A stretch of 64,000 nt of DNA from F0422 sp003992255 (GTDB taxonomy: Bacteria > Bacillota > Negativicutes > Veillonellales > Veillonellaceae), in NCBI RefSeq assembly GCF_003992255.1, contig NZ_RQVA01000011.1:6374-70373 (forward strand). The letters run 5' to 3'. A program made the position numbers and the translations under genes. Within the stretch, counting starts at the first letter, position 1. The number at the start of each line of letters is the position of its first letter. Shown here in pieces: positions 52,184 through 60,823 of this stretch. The notes below the pieces were generated by a model. It saw only the letters and a program-made list of their open reading frames with translations. It ran no database searches and was not told the DNA's origin.

Positions 52184-52300
52184 CTATTTTCTATTCTTGT
52201 AATATTGCAGAATTGCATATGTCAAAAAATTAACAATCAATCCTTGCAGAATAGGGGTCAGAAAGTGACCAGATAATAATGAAGTTAGAGCCTCGTACAT
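52184..52300 (-). CDS. Fst-like type I toxin peptide
   Basis: A 38-residue peptide: MYEALTSLLSGHF, then a hydrophobic helix TPILQGLIVNFLTYAIL, then the charged tail QYYKNRK. PILQGLIV aligns with the PIFVGLVL core of Fst from plasmid pAD1. AAAGGAGGTGA lies just upstream of the ATG. The 5' leader can fold so that CATCCTCTTT (52330-52321) covers this site. An extended -10 (TG-C-TATACT, minus strand, 52344-52336) precedes it. It probably acts on the inner membrane when not repressed by the RNA at 52111. Confidence 0.75.
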   Translation of the reverse strand: MYEALTSLLSGHFLTPILQGLIVNFLTYAILQYYKNRK

Positions 52301-52307
52301 AAACTCA
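52281..52307 (-). repeat. Direct repeat pair, toxin-side copy
   Basis: The plus-strand sequence GAAGTTAGAGC, 6 nt, CATAAACTCA covers codons 1-8 of the toxin and the spacer to its ribosome-binding site. It is the target of the antisense RNA. Confidence 0.85.
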
Positions 52308-52335
52308 CCTCCTTTCTATCAAAGAGGATGTCTAA

Positions 52336-52344
52336 AGTATAGCA
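52336..52344 (-). promoter_or_regulatory. Extended -10 promoter of the toxin gene
   Basis: On the minus strand TG-C-TATACT (52344 to 52336) predicts transcription from about 52329, giving a 180-nt mRNA that ends at the shared terminator. Confidence 0.65.
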
Positions 52345-52373
52345 CATTTTATGAGAGAAAGGGGCATAAAGCC

Positions 52374-52402
52374 TTGAATAGGGATAGAAAAACATGTATA
52401 AT
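52374..52402 (+). promoter_or_regulatory. Promoter of the SRP RNA gene
   Basis: TTGAAT (52374-52379), a 17-bp spacer and TATAAT (52397-52402) lie just before the SRP RNA. Confidence 0.82.
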
Positions 52403-52409
52403 GGTAAAG

Positions 52410-52555
52410 TAATAGCATTGGAATATGACAGTCCTATGGGGCTTGTGCAAGGAGAGCCTGTGAACCATGTCAGGCCTTGATTGGAGCAGCATTAAGCGGT
52501 AACTCTCTTGTGCCACGAGGAAACCTATAGGGCTGTCAGATTCGAGTGCTATGGT
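52410..52555 (+). ncRNA. ffs: Signal recognition particle RNA (small bacterial type)
   Basis: The conserved domain IV has the asymmetric loop and tetraloop region GTGAACCATGTCAGGCC ... GGAGCAGCATTAAGCGG (52460-52499). Long flanking arms pair: GACAGTCCTAT (52428-52438) with ATAGGGCTGTC, and outer ATAGCATT with a GTGCTAT end. It binds Ffh for co-translational membrane targeting. Its position before dnaX is the same as in Bacillus. The exact ends are approximate. Confidence 0.92.
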
Positions 52556-52582
52556 AAAGCAGCTAGCTTAGCTGCTTTTTTT
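52556..52582 (+). terminator. Terminator of the SRP RNA gene
   Basis: The stem AAAGCAGCTA/TAGCTGCTTT (loop GCT) is followed by T's. It ends ffs 26 bp before dnaX. Confidence 0.9.
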
Positions 52583-52607
52583 CATATCTTAAGGGAAAGG
52601 AGGTTCC

Positions 52608-54950
52608 ATGAGTTATTTAGCCTTATATAGACGATGGAGACCGAAGCAGTTTACAGATGTAGTAGGACAACATCATGTATCGGACACATTGCAACGAGCT
52701 ATTCGGGAAGATAAAGTAGCTCATGCTTATTTATTTGCTGGCCCTAGGGGGACAGGTAAAACGAGTATGGCTAAAATATTTGCTCGTGCCATCAATTGTG
52801 AGCATGGGCCTACAGACACACCTTGTGGTCAGTGTGAATCATGTCAACAAATGTTGCAAGGACAAGCTTTGGATGTGATCGAAATCGATGCAGCTTCTAA
52901 TCGTGGTATCGATGAAGTACGTGCCTTGCGAGAACAGGTCAACTTTTTGCCTGTAGTAGGTCATAAAAAAGTGTTCATCATCGATGAAGCGCATATGTTG
53001 ACGAATGAAGCATGGAATGCATTGCTGAAAACTATTGAGGAACCTCCTAGTCATGTCATGTTTATTTTTGCTACTACAGAGTCTGAAAAATTACCGGTAA
53101 CGATTCTATCTCGTTGTCAGCGCTACACATTCCGACGCATTACGGCAAAGGATATTACAGCGCACTTATTATATGTGGCAAAAGAGAGTCAGATTTCCCT
53201 TGATCCAGCGGCAGCACAGGTCATTGCGGTTCATGCAGACGGAGGCTTGCGGGATGCATTGAGTATTTTAGACCAATGCTCGGGGATGACATCAGAGATG
53301 ATTACGGCCCCGTTAGTAGAATCTATGATTGGTCTAGTGAGCAAGACTTGGGTCTTAGATGTAGTGGATATTCTGAAAGCTGGTGATGGAGCCGGAGTAT
53401 TGCAAGCTGTAGACGAAGCACTACAACAAGGGCGTGATGCACGACAAATTGTGACGGCTATTGTAGAGCATTTGCGGGCTATGATTATCGCCAAGGTGTT
53501 GCCGGAAGCAGAAGAATTACTGGCCTATGATACACATCGTGAAAGATTGCTAGAGCAGACAAATGCGTTGACTATGGAAGAAATTGGCCGCTATATTAAT
53601 GTGCTGCAAACGGTACAAAACAATGCGAAACAAGTGGATAATCCAAGAGTCATTGTGGAGATGGGATTACTTTCACTCTTGCAATTAGGGGGCGGTACCT
53701 ATCAAACCTTAGAGGGACGCATGACGACGATGGAACAATTTGTGAATCGTCAAGAAGACAACTTGTTGCAAAAGGTGAACGAGTTAGTAGAGCAACGGCC
53801 TATAATGACCGTGGGTGCATCTAAGGCGGAAGCTGTAATTTCTCCTGTAAGAACTATAGAAATGCCGCCAATGCCAGAAAATGATTTCTATGAAAGTGCC
53901 ATGGAGGATATACCACATCCGGTAGCAGATGAAACAGTTGTGGAACCAGTACCGAAAACAGTACGGATGGCTCCATTGCCTCCGCCGACTGTTAGCGCTA
54001 GCTCACGAGGAACCTCTCCGATTAAGAATACCTTGCCTCCACCAACGACCAAGAAAAGTGCAAATCCAAAACCAGCACCTAGTAAACGGACGGAAGTGAG
54101 TCAAGATATCGTTATAGGCCGTGGCATTGTGAATGTGCATGAATATAGCACGATTTTAGCAAACGTGATAAAATGGTTGAGAGGTCATGGATTTGGCTTG
54201 CTCAACACGATTTATCAGCAAGGTAAACTAGCCTATTTAGATCAAGAGCGAGCGATCCTTGTATTCCCTACTGCGGTGGCAGTGCCTATTTTGACACAAT
54301 CACGCCATCAGGAAGATGGGAAGCGTGCGTTCCAACAAGTCGTAGGCAGACCGATTCTGGTGGAAGCGATGGCTAAGAATGATCCTCGGCTTCGGGTGTA
54401 TATAGAGGCAGCTCAAGGTGGTTCATTAGAAGGAGCTAAGAGTACTGTACAGTCAGAACAGAGCGATGCTTCTCCGGTAAGTTCTGCAAAGGTATATGGT
54501 GAGGTGTCACAAGAGAAAGTAGCAAAAGAAACGGCTACAATCTCAGCGGCACGATCAGTATCCACAGAGGAAATAGGCTCATCGCAGGATGTGATGCAAG
54601 GTGTGGTAGAAGAAACGATAGCTGCACCGGTATATACGGGAACGTCTGCAAATTCTCATGTGGGAGCCGGCAGTGCCCCTACAAATATAGAGGGTATCAT
54701 TGATGATTTCCTCACAGTTTATGAAAATCCTGAAGCAGTGCTCAATCCGTATTATGAGGAAACTATAGCTGGTAACAAGGAACTTTCACAGGGGGCGGTA
54801 CAAGATGTACGGAGTTTACCTAAGTGGAGTTCTGCAGAGGCCAGTGATGAAGAACAACAAGATCCACTGTTATACCCTGCATTGCAGCGTATGGAAGCAG
54901 TTGGATATGATATTTATGTAGAAGAAGTAGACGAAACGTCTAAGAATTAA
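52608..54950 (+). CDS. dnaX: DNA polymerase III tau/gamma subunit
   Basis: A 780-residue clamp-loader ATPase. It starts MSYLALYRRWRPKQFTDVVG, with Walker A GPRGTGKTS (about 46-54), a zinc knuckle in CEHGPTDTPCGQCESC, DEAHML and the SRC motif LSRCQRYTF. A proline-rich linker (about 445-510) precedes the tau-specific C-terminal part, which here has a long acidic extension. I see no convincing slippery site for a gamma form. AAAGGAGG precedes the ATG. Confidence 0.95.
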   Translation: MSYLALYRRWRPKQFTDVVGQHHVSDTLQRAIREDKVAHAYLFAGPRGTGKTSMAKIFARAINCEHGPTDTPCGQCESCQQMLQGQALDVIEIDAASNRGIDEVRALREQVNFLPVVGHKKVFIIDEAHMLTNEAWNALLKTIEEPPSHVMFIFATTESEKLPVTILSRCQRYTFRRITAKDITAHLLYVAKESQISLDPAAAQVIAVHADGGLRDALSILDQCSGMTSEMITAPLVESMIGLVSKTWVLDVVDILKAGDGAGVLQAVDEALQQGRDARQIVTAIVEHLRAMIIAKVLPEAEELLAYDTHRERLLEQTNALTMEEIGRYINVLQTVQNNAKQVDNPRVIVEMGLLSLLQLGGGTYQTLEGRMTTMEQFVNRQEDNLLQKVNELVEQRPIMTVGASKAEAVISPVRTIEMPPMPENDFYESAMEDIPHPVADETVVEPVPKTVRMAPLPPPTVSASSRGTSPIKNTLPPPTTKKSANPKPAPSKRTEVSQDIVIGRGIVNVHEYSTILANVIKWLRGHGFGLLNTIYQQGKLAYLDQERAILVFPTAVAVPILTQSRHQEDGKRAFQQVVGRPILVEAMAKNDPRLRVYIEAAQGGSLEGAKSTVQSEQSDASPVSSAKVYGEVSQEKVAKETATISAARSVSTEEIGSSQDVMQGVVEETIAAPVYTGTSANSHVGAGSAPTNIEGIIDDFLTVYENPEAVLNPYYEETIAGNKELSQGAVQDVRSLPKWSSAEASDEEQQDPLLYPALQRMEAVGYDIYVEEVDETSKN

Positions 54951-54963
54951 GAGGAGGTTCACT

Positions 54964-55293
54964 ATGTTTGGTGGCGGTAATATGCAAGGTATGTTGAAAA
55001 AAATGCAAAAAATGCAAAAGGATATGGCGAAGGCTCAAGAGGAGATTAAAAACTCCGTAGTGGAAGCATCCATCGGTGGTGGTGCTGTTTCTGTGACAAT
55101 GAATGGAGAACAAGAAGTATTGTCCATTAAAATTGCGCCAGCAGCGGTAGATCCTGATGATGTAGAAGCATTGGAAGATTTAATTGTAGCAGCTGTGAAC
55201 GAAGCAAACCGCAAAGCGAAAGAAGTAGCAGAACAAAAATTAGGTGCTGTAACAGGAAATCTGAAAATTCCTGGAATGCCAGGCATATTCTAA
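54964..55293 (+). CDS. Nucleoid-associated protein YbaB/EbfC family
   Basis: A 109-residue DNA-binding protein: MFGGGNMQGMLKKMQKMQKD, then ISIGGGAVSVTMNGEQEV-like strands and a Gly/Pro C-terminus GNLKIPGMPGIF. The dnaX-ybaB-recR order is highly conserved. AGGAGG lies upstream and recR follows after 1 nt. Confidence 0.94.
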   Translation: MFGGGNMQGMLKKMQKMQKDMAKAQEEIKNSVVEASIGGGAVSVTMNGEQEVLSIKIAPAAVDPDDVEALEDLIVAAVNEANRKAKEVAEQKLGAVTGNLKIPGMPGIF

Positions 55294-55294
55294 T

Positions 55295-55888
55295 ATGACA
55301 AATCCATTAGAACGATTAGTTGAAGAGTTACGTCGATTGCCGGGGGTAGGTGCGAAATCTGCACGGCGCTTGGCGTACCATTTGATAGAAGCGGAGCAAG
55401 AAGATGTACAGCGGTTGGTGGAAACCATTGTAGCCGCAAAGGAAGCCACGCATCGTTGTTCACAATGCTTTAATTTATCTGCCCAAGACCCTTGCGAATT
55501 TTGTGCAAGCTCTAAACGGGACCGATCCATGATTTGCGTGGTGGAAACATCTCGTGATGTGATTGCCATCGAGCGCAGTGGGGATTATAAAGGGTTGTAC
55601 CACGTATTAGAAGGGGCTTTATCTCCTATTGATGGAGTTGGCGTTGAAGACATTCGATTGAAAGAATTAATGATGCGCCTCCAAGATGATACGGTACAAG
55701 AAGTAATCATTGCTACGGACCCTGATGTAGAAGGGGAAGCCACAGCGCTGTATATTGCACGATTGTTGCAACCGACAGGGATTAAGGTAACGCGCATTGC
55801 TCGAGGAATTCCAGTGGGCGGCGATATTGAATATGCCGACGAAGTGACGCTAAGTGGCGCCGTATTACATCGTCAAGAAATGAGGTAA
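55295..55888 (+). CDS. recR: Recombination mediator RecR
   Basis: A 197-residue RecR of the RecFOR pathway. The helix-hairpin-helix is LPGVGAKSARRLAYHL, the zinc finger is CSQCFNLSAQDPCEFC, the Toprim domain has CVVETSRDVIAIERSG and ATDPDVEGEATALYI, and the C-terminal part has GIPVGGDIEYADEVTL. It lies between ybaB and the bofA-like gene, as in Bacillus. Confidence 0.95.
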   Translation: MTNPLERLVEELRRLPGVGAKSARRLAYHLIEAEQEDVQRLVETIVAAKEATHRCSQCFNLSAQDPCEFCASSKRDRSMICVVETSRDVIAIERSGDYKGLYHVLEGALSPIDGVGVEDIRLKELMMRLQDDTVQEVIIATDPDVEGEATALYIARLLQPTGIKVTRIARGIPVGGDIEYADEVTLSGAVLHRQEMR

Positions 55889-55890
55889 CT

Positions 55891-56118
55891 ATGGATTATA
55901 TTATGACAGCTGCAGTGGCGGTCATCGTAGCCTGGGTGGTTATCAAAGTGGCTTGGTTTACGATTAAACGAGTAGCTATGAATGTATTTTTAGGGATAAT
56001 TTCCTATGCATTCGTAACAGAGGCTCTACATATTCCTGTGGATATGAATATTATGTGGTGGGCCTTAACGATGATATTGGGGCCTTTGCCAGTATTGGGT
56101 TTGGCATACTTTCACTAA
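55891..56118 (+). CDS. BofA-like small membrane protein
   Basis: A 75-residue protein with two or three hydrophobic segments and the BofA-type ending (WWALTMILGPLPVLGLAYF; compare the ILGIPGVILLI-type ending of BofA). In Bacillus BofA inhibits pro-sigma-K processing, but Veillonella does not sporulate, so its role here is unknown. The position after recR supports the family call. It starts 2 nt after recR. Confidence 0.72.
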   Translation: MDYIMTAAVAVIVAWVVIKVAWFTIKRVAMNVFLGIISYAFVTEALHIPVDMNIMWWALTMILGPLPVLGLAYFH

Positions 56119-56135
56119 TAGGATAAGGAGAACCT

Positions 56136-58760
56136 ATGCAATTGAATGCAGCGCAACAACAAGTTGTGAATGAATTAGATAGAAACATTTTATTGCTAGC
56201 TTCTGCAGGAACCGGTAAAACAAATACATTGTCCCATCGAGTGGCACACATTCTCGAATCTGGGCGAGCAACGGGAGAGGAAATACTATGCCTCACCTTT
56301 ACCAATAAGGCTTGTCGTGAGATGAAAGAACGGATGCTTTCTATCGTGGGGCAGCAGGCACAGGCTGTGAAAGTATCTACTTTTCACAGCTTTTGTTATA
56401 CCATCTTGCAAGAAGAGGCAAAATTACAAGAAGATTTATTTTCCGAGTTTCTCATCATGGATGAGGAAGATACAGCCGAATTGATCGGTGAATTTTTGCC
56501 AGGGTTAGTAAAAGAGCGAAATTTGGGGAATACCCCACTCATTATTCATAAAGACACGATACAACGAGTGATTGGGGTAGTGAAAGAGTATCGGTCTGTA
56601 TATGGGTATTATTCTGATGATTTACAGATGGATTATATACAAACCATAGAAACTCTATATGATAAAGATATATCTGTATTGCAACAAGCTATGGGTAGTT
56701 CTGTAGTGGAAGAGTTTTTCCGTCACAGTGGTATCGATGTGATGATGGACTATGAGAAACGATTACGGGCTCTTAATGGATTGGATTTTACAGATTTAAT
56801 CACAAGAGTACATCAGCTGTTCCAACGACCTGATGTGGCTAAGCGTTGGTGTAGTCGCTACTCCTATATTGCAGTGGATGAAATGCAAGATACGAGCCGC
56901 CTAGAATATGATGTGATGAAAGTGATGTGGCCAGGCAATCATGTTTTGCTATGTGGAGATTACTTTCAAACTATTTATGAATGGCGAGGGTCAGATCCGT
57001 TAGCATTAATCAAGGATTTTCGCAAGGACTATGAGCCTATAGGAATTGTATTTGATGAGAACTATCGGGCGAATCAAACCTTGTTCAAAGCCTCCTTTGC
57101 TATGTTACAACAGGTGTTCCCTGAGTTGGTAGCTGATATGTATGAGAGGCTGCCACGGGCGGTAGCCAAAGAGTCGGGATCTCCTATCGTTGTCTATGAG
57201 GGGGCCACTGCCTATAAAGAGGCGGCCTATATTTTCGATGCACTACGTGCATTGCGGTCTAGTCAGGCCATGCCTCCTGCCGGTATTTTAGTGCGTTTTA
57301 ATTACCAAGCAAAAGAGTTAAGTCAGCTCTTTGAGACCTTTAATAAATCCTTGTCAGAATCAGAACGATTACGATTTATTTTAGTAGATGAGCTGAAGTT
57401 TTTCCGACGTCAAGAAGTAAAGGATATATTGTCTTTCTTTAAAGTACTTGCCAATCCTCGGGATGTGATGAGTGCTAAGCGGATGATACGAAAATTTGTC
57501 ACAGGCGTTGGGGAACAAAAGATTAAAGAATTGGAAAGCTCCTATGTGCGTGAAACGGGATTGCGAATTACAGACTTCATGAGTACTCATATTTTTGAAC
57601 AAGAACCGTATGAACGATTAGAAAGGGCTCTTTTAGCCAAAGATGTAGTCGTATTTGATGTGGAGAGTACGGGTGTGAATGTCATGGAGGATCGGATTAT
57701 TCAGATGGCGGCGATTCGCATTGATGAAACGGGGCAAGTGGTGGATACCTTTGAAGAGTTTATCAATCCAGGCGTACCCGTGGGGGAATCGGAACAAGTG
57801 CATGGATTTAGTGATGCCTATTTGGCTGAGCATGGTCGCCCACCAGAGATTGTGCTACAAGAATTTTCTGCATTTGCACAAGGGGCTGTCATTGTAGGTC
57901 ATAATGTGACCTATGATATGAGTATTTTAGAGCAAGAATGCATACGGCATCACGTGGCGATGCCCACAGTGCAAGCTGTGTATGACACATTGAATATCTA
58001 TCGTCGCTTTTATCCGAATTTACGAAATCATAAATTAGGCTATTTGAGTGAACATTTTCCTATTGATCATAAGCCTACACATAATGCTATGGATGATATT
58101 TTAGCCACTGCTAAGTTATTAATCTATGCTATGAAGAAAAATATTATCCCTACAAAAGCGCAACGGATGGGCTTTGTCAATAAATATAGGGCGTACTTCG
58201 GTAAGATTGCATCTGCTATGGATACATTGCGGCGAAAAATGCTCACCAGTAAGCCGACGGAGCTATTAACCTATATTATGAAAGATATGGGTGTAGCTGG
58301 GTATTATGAAAGTAAAGTAACCGGGGATAGTCATGGGCGTCAATTGCAGAGTATCCGAGAACTCTATAAGATTTTTAAAGAGTTAGAAGAAGAAAACCCT
58401 GAGTATGTAGGTCGAGATGGGATACAAGTTATGTTAGAGCTATCTGCCTTAAATGCTGGGGAAGGTATGTTCCGTCGTAGAGGAGATGATCGGATTCCGA
58501 TTATCACAGTGCATCAGGCCAAAGGTAGTGAGTTTGATCATGTCTTTTTAGCGGGAGTGAACGATAGTGCGTATCCATCATATCGAGCGGTTCAAGAAGG
58601 TCGCATCAGCGAGGAACAGCGTATTTTTTACGTCGCTTTGACAAGGGCTAAGCAGCACTTAACGATTACGTATCATGTGCATCGCAGTAAAAAACGAGAC
58701 CTCATGGGAAGTCGATTTATCCAATGCATTCCTCGGCAGTATTTGGACTTTCACCAGTAA
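56136..58760 (+). CDS. UvrD-type helicase with inserted DEDDh exonuclease
   Basis: An 874-residue superfamily 1 helicase: Walker A ASAGTGKTN (about 23-31), Ia LTFTNKACREMKER, II VDEMQDTS, III GDYFQTIYEWRGSDP, IV ENYRANQ, V ITVHQAKGSEFDHVFLAGVN and VI IFYVALTRAKQHL. A complete DnaQ-like exonuclease sits between IV and V at about 500-665: FDVESTG, VGHNVTYDMSILEQE, and HNAMDDILATAKL (D, E, D, H, D all present). Probable role: unwinding with 3'-5' trimming in repair. AAGGAG precedes the ATG. It is probably co-transcribed with dnaX-recR. Confidence 0.88.
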   Translation: MQLNAAQQQVVNELDRNILLLASAGTGKTNTLSHRVAHILESGRATGEEILCLTFTNKACREMKERMLSIVGQQAQAVKVSTFHSFCYTILQEEAKLQEDLFSEFLIMDEEDTAELIGEFLPGLVKERNLGNTPLIIHKDTIQRVIGVVKEYRSVYGYYSDDLQMDYIQTIETLYDKDISVLQQAMGSSVVEEFFRHSGIDVMMDYEKRLRALNGLDFTDLITRVHQLFQRPDVAKRWCSRYSYIAVDEMQDTSRLEYDVMKVMWPGNHVLLCGDYFQTIYEWRGSDPLALIKDFRKDYEPIGIVFDENYRANQTLFKASFAMLQQVFPELVADMYERLPRAVAKESGSPIVVYEGATAYKEAAYIFDALRALRSSQAMPPAGILVRFNYQAKELSQLFETFNKSLSESERLRFILVDELKFFRRQEVKDILSFFKVLANPRDVMSAKRMIRKFVTGVGEQKIKELESSYVRETGLRITDFMSTHIFEQEPYERLERALLAKDVVVFDVESTGVNVMEDRIIQMAAIRIDETGQVVDTFEEFINPGVPVGESEQVHGFSDAYLAEHGRPPEIVLQEFSAFAQGAVIVGHNVTYDMSILEQECIRHHVAMPTVQAVYDTLNIYRRFYPNLRNHKLGYLSEHFPIDHKPTHNAMDDILATAKLLIYAMKKNIIPTKAQRMGFVNKYRAYFGKIASAMDTLRRKMLTSKPTELLTYIMKDMGVAGYYESKVTGDSHGRQLQSIRELYKIFKELEEENPEYVGRDGIQVMLELSALNAGEGMFRRRGDDRIPIITVHQAKGSEFDHVFLAGVNDSAYPSYRAVQEGRISEEQRIFYVALTRAKQHLTITYHVHRSKKRDLMGSRFIQCIPRQYLDFHQ

Positions 58761-58883
58761 TAGTAGGATCTGCGAGGCGTGATAAATCCGTAGGGACCTA
58801 TAGAAAAAGTTCTACTGATAAGGTATAATATTGCGTATAGAGATATGTTTCTATATAAGTTATCAATCATTTGGGAGGACAGA

Positions 58884-60419
58884 ATGGAACAAAAAGAGAT
58901 GGTTGTTGTCGTTGACTTTGGTGGTCAATATAATCAACTGATCGCGCGTCGTGTACGTGAAAATAATGTATATTGTGAGGTGTATCCATACAATAAAGCA
59001 TTAGAAAAAATTAAAGAATTGCAACCAAAAGGTATCATCTTCACAGGTGGCCCTGCTAGCGTATACGAAGAGAATGCTCCAAAAATGGAAGCGGAAGTAT
59101 TTGAACTTGGTATTCCAGTGTTGGGTATGTGCTATGGTATGCAGTTTATGGCACACACTTTGGGCGGTCATGTAACATCTGCAGAAACTCGTGAATTTGG
59201 TAAAACTCCAACTCATGTAGATGTGTCCTCACCATTGTTTAAAGGGCTTTCCGAAGAAGAAGTTGTTTGGATGAGTCATGTGGATTATGTGGCAAAAGTA
59301 CCAGAAGGCTTCAAAATCGTAGCTCATACAAAAGATTGTCCAGTAGCAGCGATGCAAAACGAAGAGCGCCGTTTATATGCTATGCAATACCATGCAGAAG
59401 TGTTGCACACAGAACATGGTAAAGAAATGCTTCACAACTTCTTGTACGAAGTGTGTGGATGTACAGGCCAATGGACAATGGCAAACTATGCAAAAACTGC
59501 CATCGAAGAAATCCGTAATACTGTAGGTGATGGTAAAGTGTTATTGGCATTGTCTGGCGGTGTAGATAGCTCTGTAGCAGCAGCGTTAATTTCCAAGGCT
59601 GTAGGCGACCAATTGACTTGTATCTTCGTTGATCATGGTTTGATGCGTAAAAACGAAGGTGACGAAGTAGAAGCGGCGTTTAAAGATTCTGGTATGCACT
59701 TCATTCGTGTGGATGCAGAAGAACGTTTCTTGACAAAATTGGCAGGTCTTGAAGATCCAGAAGCAAAACGTAAAGCTATTGGTGAAGAATTTATTCGTGT
59801 TTTCGAAGACGAAGGTCGCAAAATTGGCTCCGTTGACTACTTAGCACAAGGTACGATTTATCCAGACGTAATTGAATCTGGTACTGGCGAAGCAGAAGTG
59901 ATTAAATCTCACCACAATGTAGGTGGCTTGCCTGCAGTAGTAGATTTCAAAGGTTTAATCGAACCACTTCGCAACTTGTTCAAAGATGAAGTACGACAAT
60001 TAGGTGCAGAGCTTGGTTTGGCAGATTACCTAGTATGGCGTCAACCATTCCCAGGTCCAGGTCTTGCGATTCGTGTGATGGGGGAAGTAACGAAAGATAA
60101 GCTAGATGTATTGCGTGATGCGGACTACATTTTCCGTGACGAAATCGCAAAAGCTGGTTTAGATCGTTCCATTAACCAATACTTTGCGGTGTTAACAAGC
60201 ACACGCACAGTAGGTGTTATGGGTGACTTCCGTACTTATGATTACACATTGGCCTTGCGTGGGGTGACCACCACTGACTTCATGACAGCTGATTGGGCGC
60301 GTATCCCTTACGATGTATTAGATACTATCTCCCGCCGTATCGTGAACGAAGTAAATCACATTAACCGTATCGTGTACGATATTACAAGTAAACCACCAGC
60401 AACCATTGAGTGGGAATAA
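58884..60419 (+). CDS. guaA: GMP synthase (glutamine-hydrolysing)
   Basis: A 511-residue GuaA that converts XMP + Gln + ATP to GMP. The N-terminal glutaminase triad has the Cys in VLGMCYGMQFMAH and the His/Glu in YHAEVLHTEHG. The ATP-pyrophosphatase P-loop is ALSGGVDSSVAAALI, and the C-terminal dimer domain ends SKPPATIEWE. ATG 58884 is chosen because GGGAGG is upstream; the frame extends 13 codons further without a site. A TATAAT lies at 58824-58829. I see no purine riboswitch. Confidence 0.95.
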   Translation: MEQKEMVVVVDFGGQYNQLIARRVRENNVYCEVYPYNKALEKIKELQPKGIIFTGGPASVYEENAPKMEAEVFELGIPVLGMCYGMQFMAHTLGGHVTSAETREFGKTPTHVDVSSPLFKGLSEEEVVWMSHVDYVAKVPEGFKIVAHTKDCPVAAMQNEERRLYAMQYHAEVLHTEHGKEMLHNFLYEVCGCTGQWTMANYAKTAIEEIRNTVGDGKVLLALSGGVDSSVAAALISKAVGDQLTCIFVDHGLMRKNEGDEVEAAFKDSGMHFIRVDAEERFLTKLAGLEDPEAKRKAIGEEFIRVFEDEGRKIGSVDYLAQGTIYPDVIESGTGEAEVIKSHHNVGGLPAVVDFKGLIEPLRNLFKDEVRQLGAELGLADYLVWRQPFPGPGLAIRVMGEVTKDKLDVLRDADYIFRDEIAKAGLDRSINQYFAVLTSTRTVGVMGDFRTYDYTLALRGVTTTDFMTADWARIPYDVLDTISRRIVNEVNHINRIVYDITSKPPATIEWE

Positions 60420-60432
60420 ACTAAACATACTG

Positions 60433-60468
60433 AAAGCCAGCAGAATTTAGGTTCTGCTGGCTTTTGGT
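60433..60468 (+). terminator. Terminator of guaA
   Basis: The 13-bp stem AAAGCCAGCAGAA/TTCTGCTGGCTTT is followed by TGGTTTG. From here to 60823 the DNA is very AT-rich with no gene. An extended -10 (TG-A-TATAAT, 60603-60611) is the likely promoter of the restriction-modification pair. Confidence 0.85.
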
Positions 60469-60823
60469 TTGTTTCAAATAATTAAAAATATATATGTAAT
60501 TGTTGTGTTGCTAAATATAATGTTTTTCAATAGATATTAAATGGACTCCTATAGATTCAATGATTAAAACAAAGGATTGTGCTGAACCATATTTTTAATT
60601 TATGATATAATAAAGTTTATATAAAAACAAAGAGAGCATTGAATTATAATATCTTATAAAAATAGAGTTTTTATAAATGTTTGAATTAGCAAACAAAAGT
60701 TAAAATATATAAATTATTGTAATTATTCATTAATTATAAGCGGTAGAATCTTAGAAAATTTAAATAGCACTTATTACTATTTAAGGGATATTTTGATAGT
60801 TGCTAAGAAAGGGAGATATTGTT

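Noticed and set aside
52076..52276. A 66-codon plus-strand ORF over the toxin-antitoxin locus
   Set aside because: It runs through the promoter, the terminator hairpin and antisense to the toxin gene. It has no ribosome-binding site, so the non-coding RNA explanation is better.
58760..58883. Possible purine riboswitch before guaA
   Set aside because: No aptamer-like three-way junction with the conserved core could be found in the 120-bp gap.
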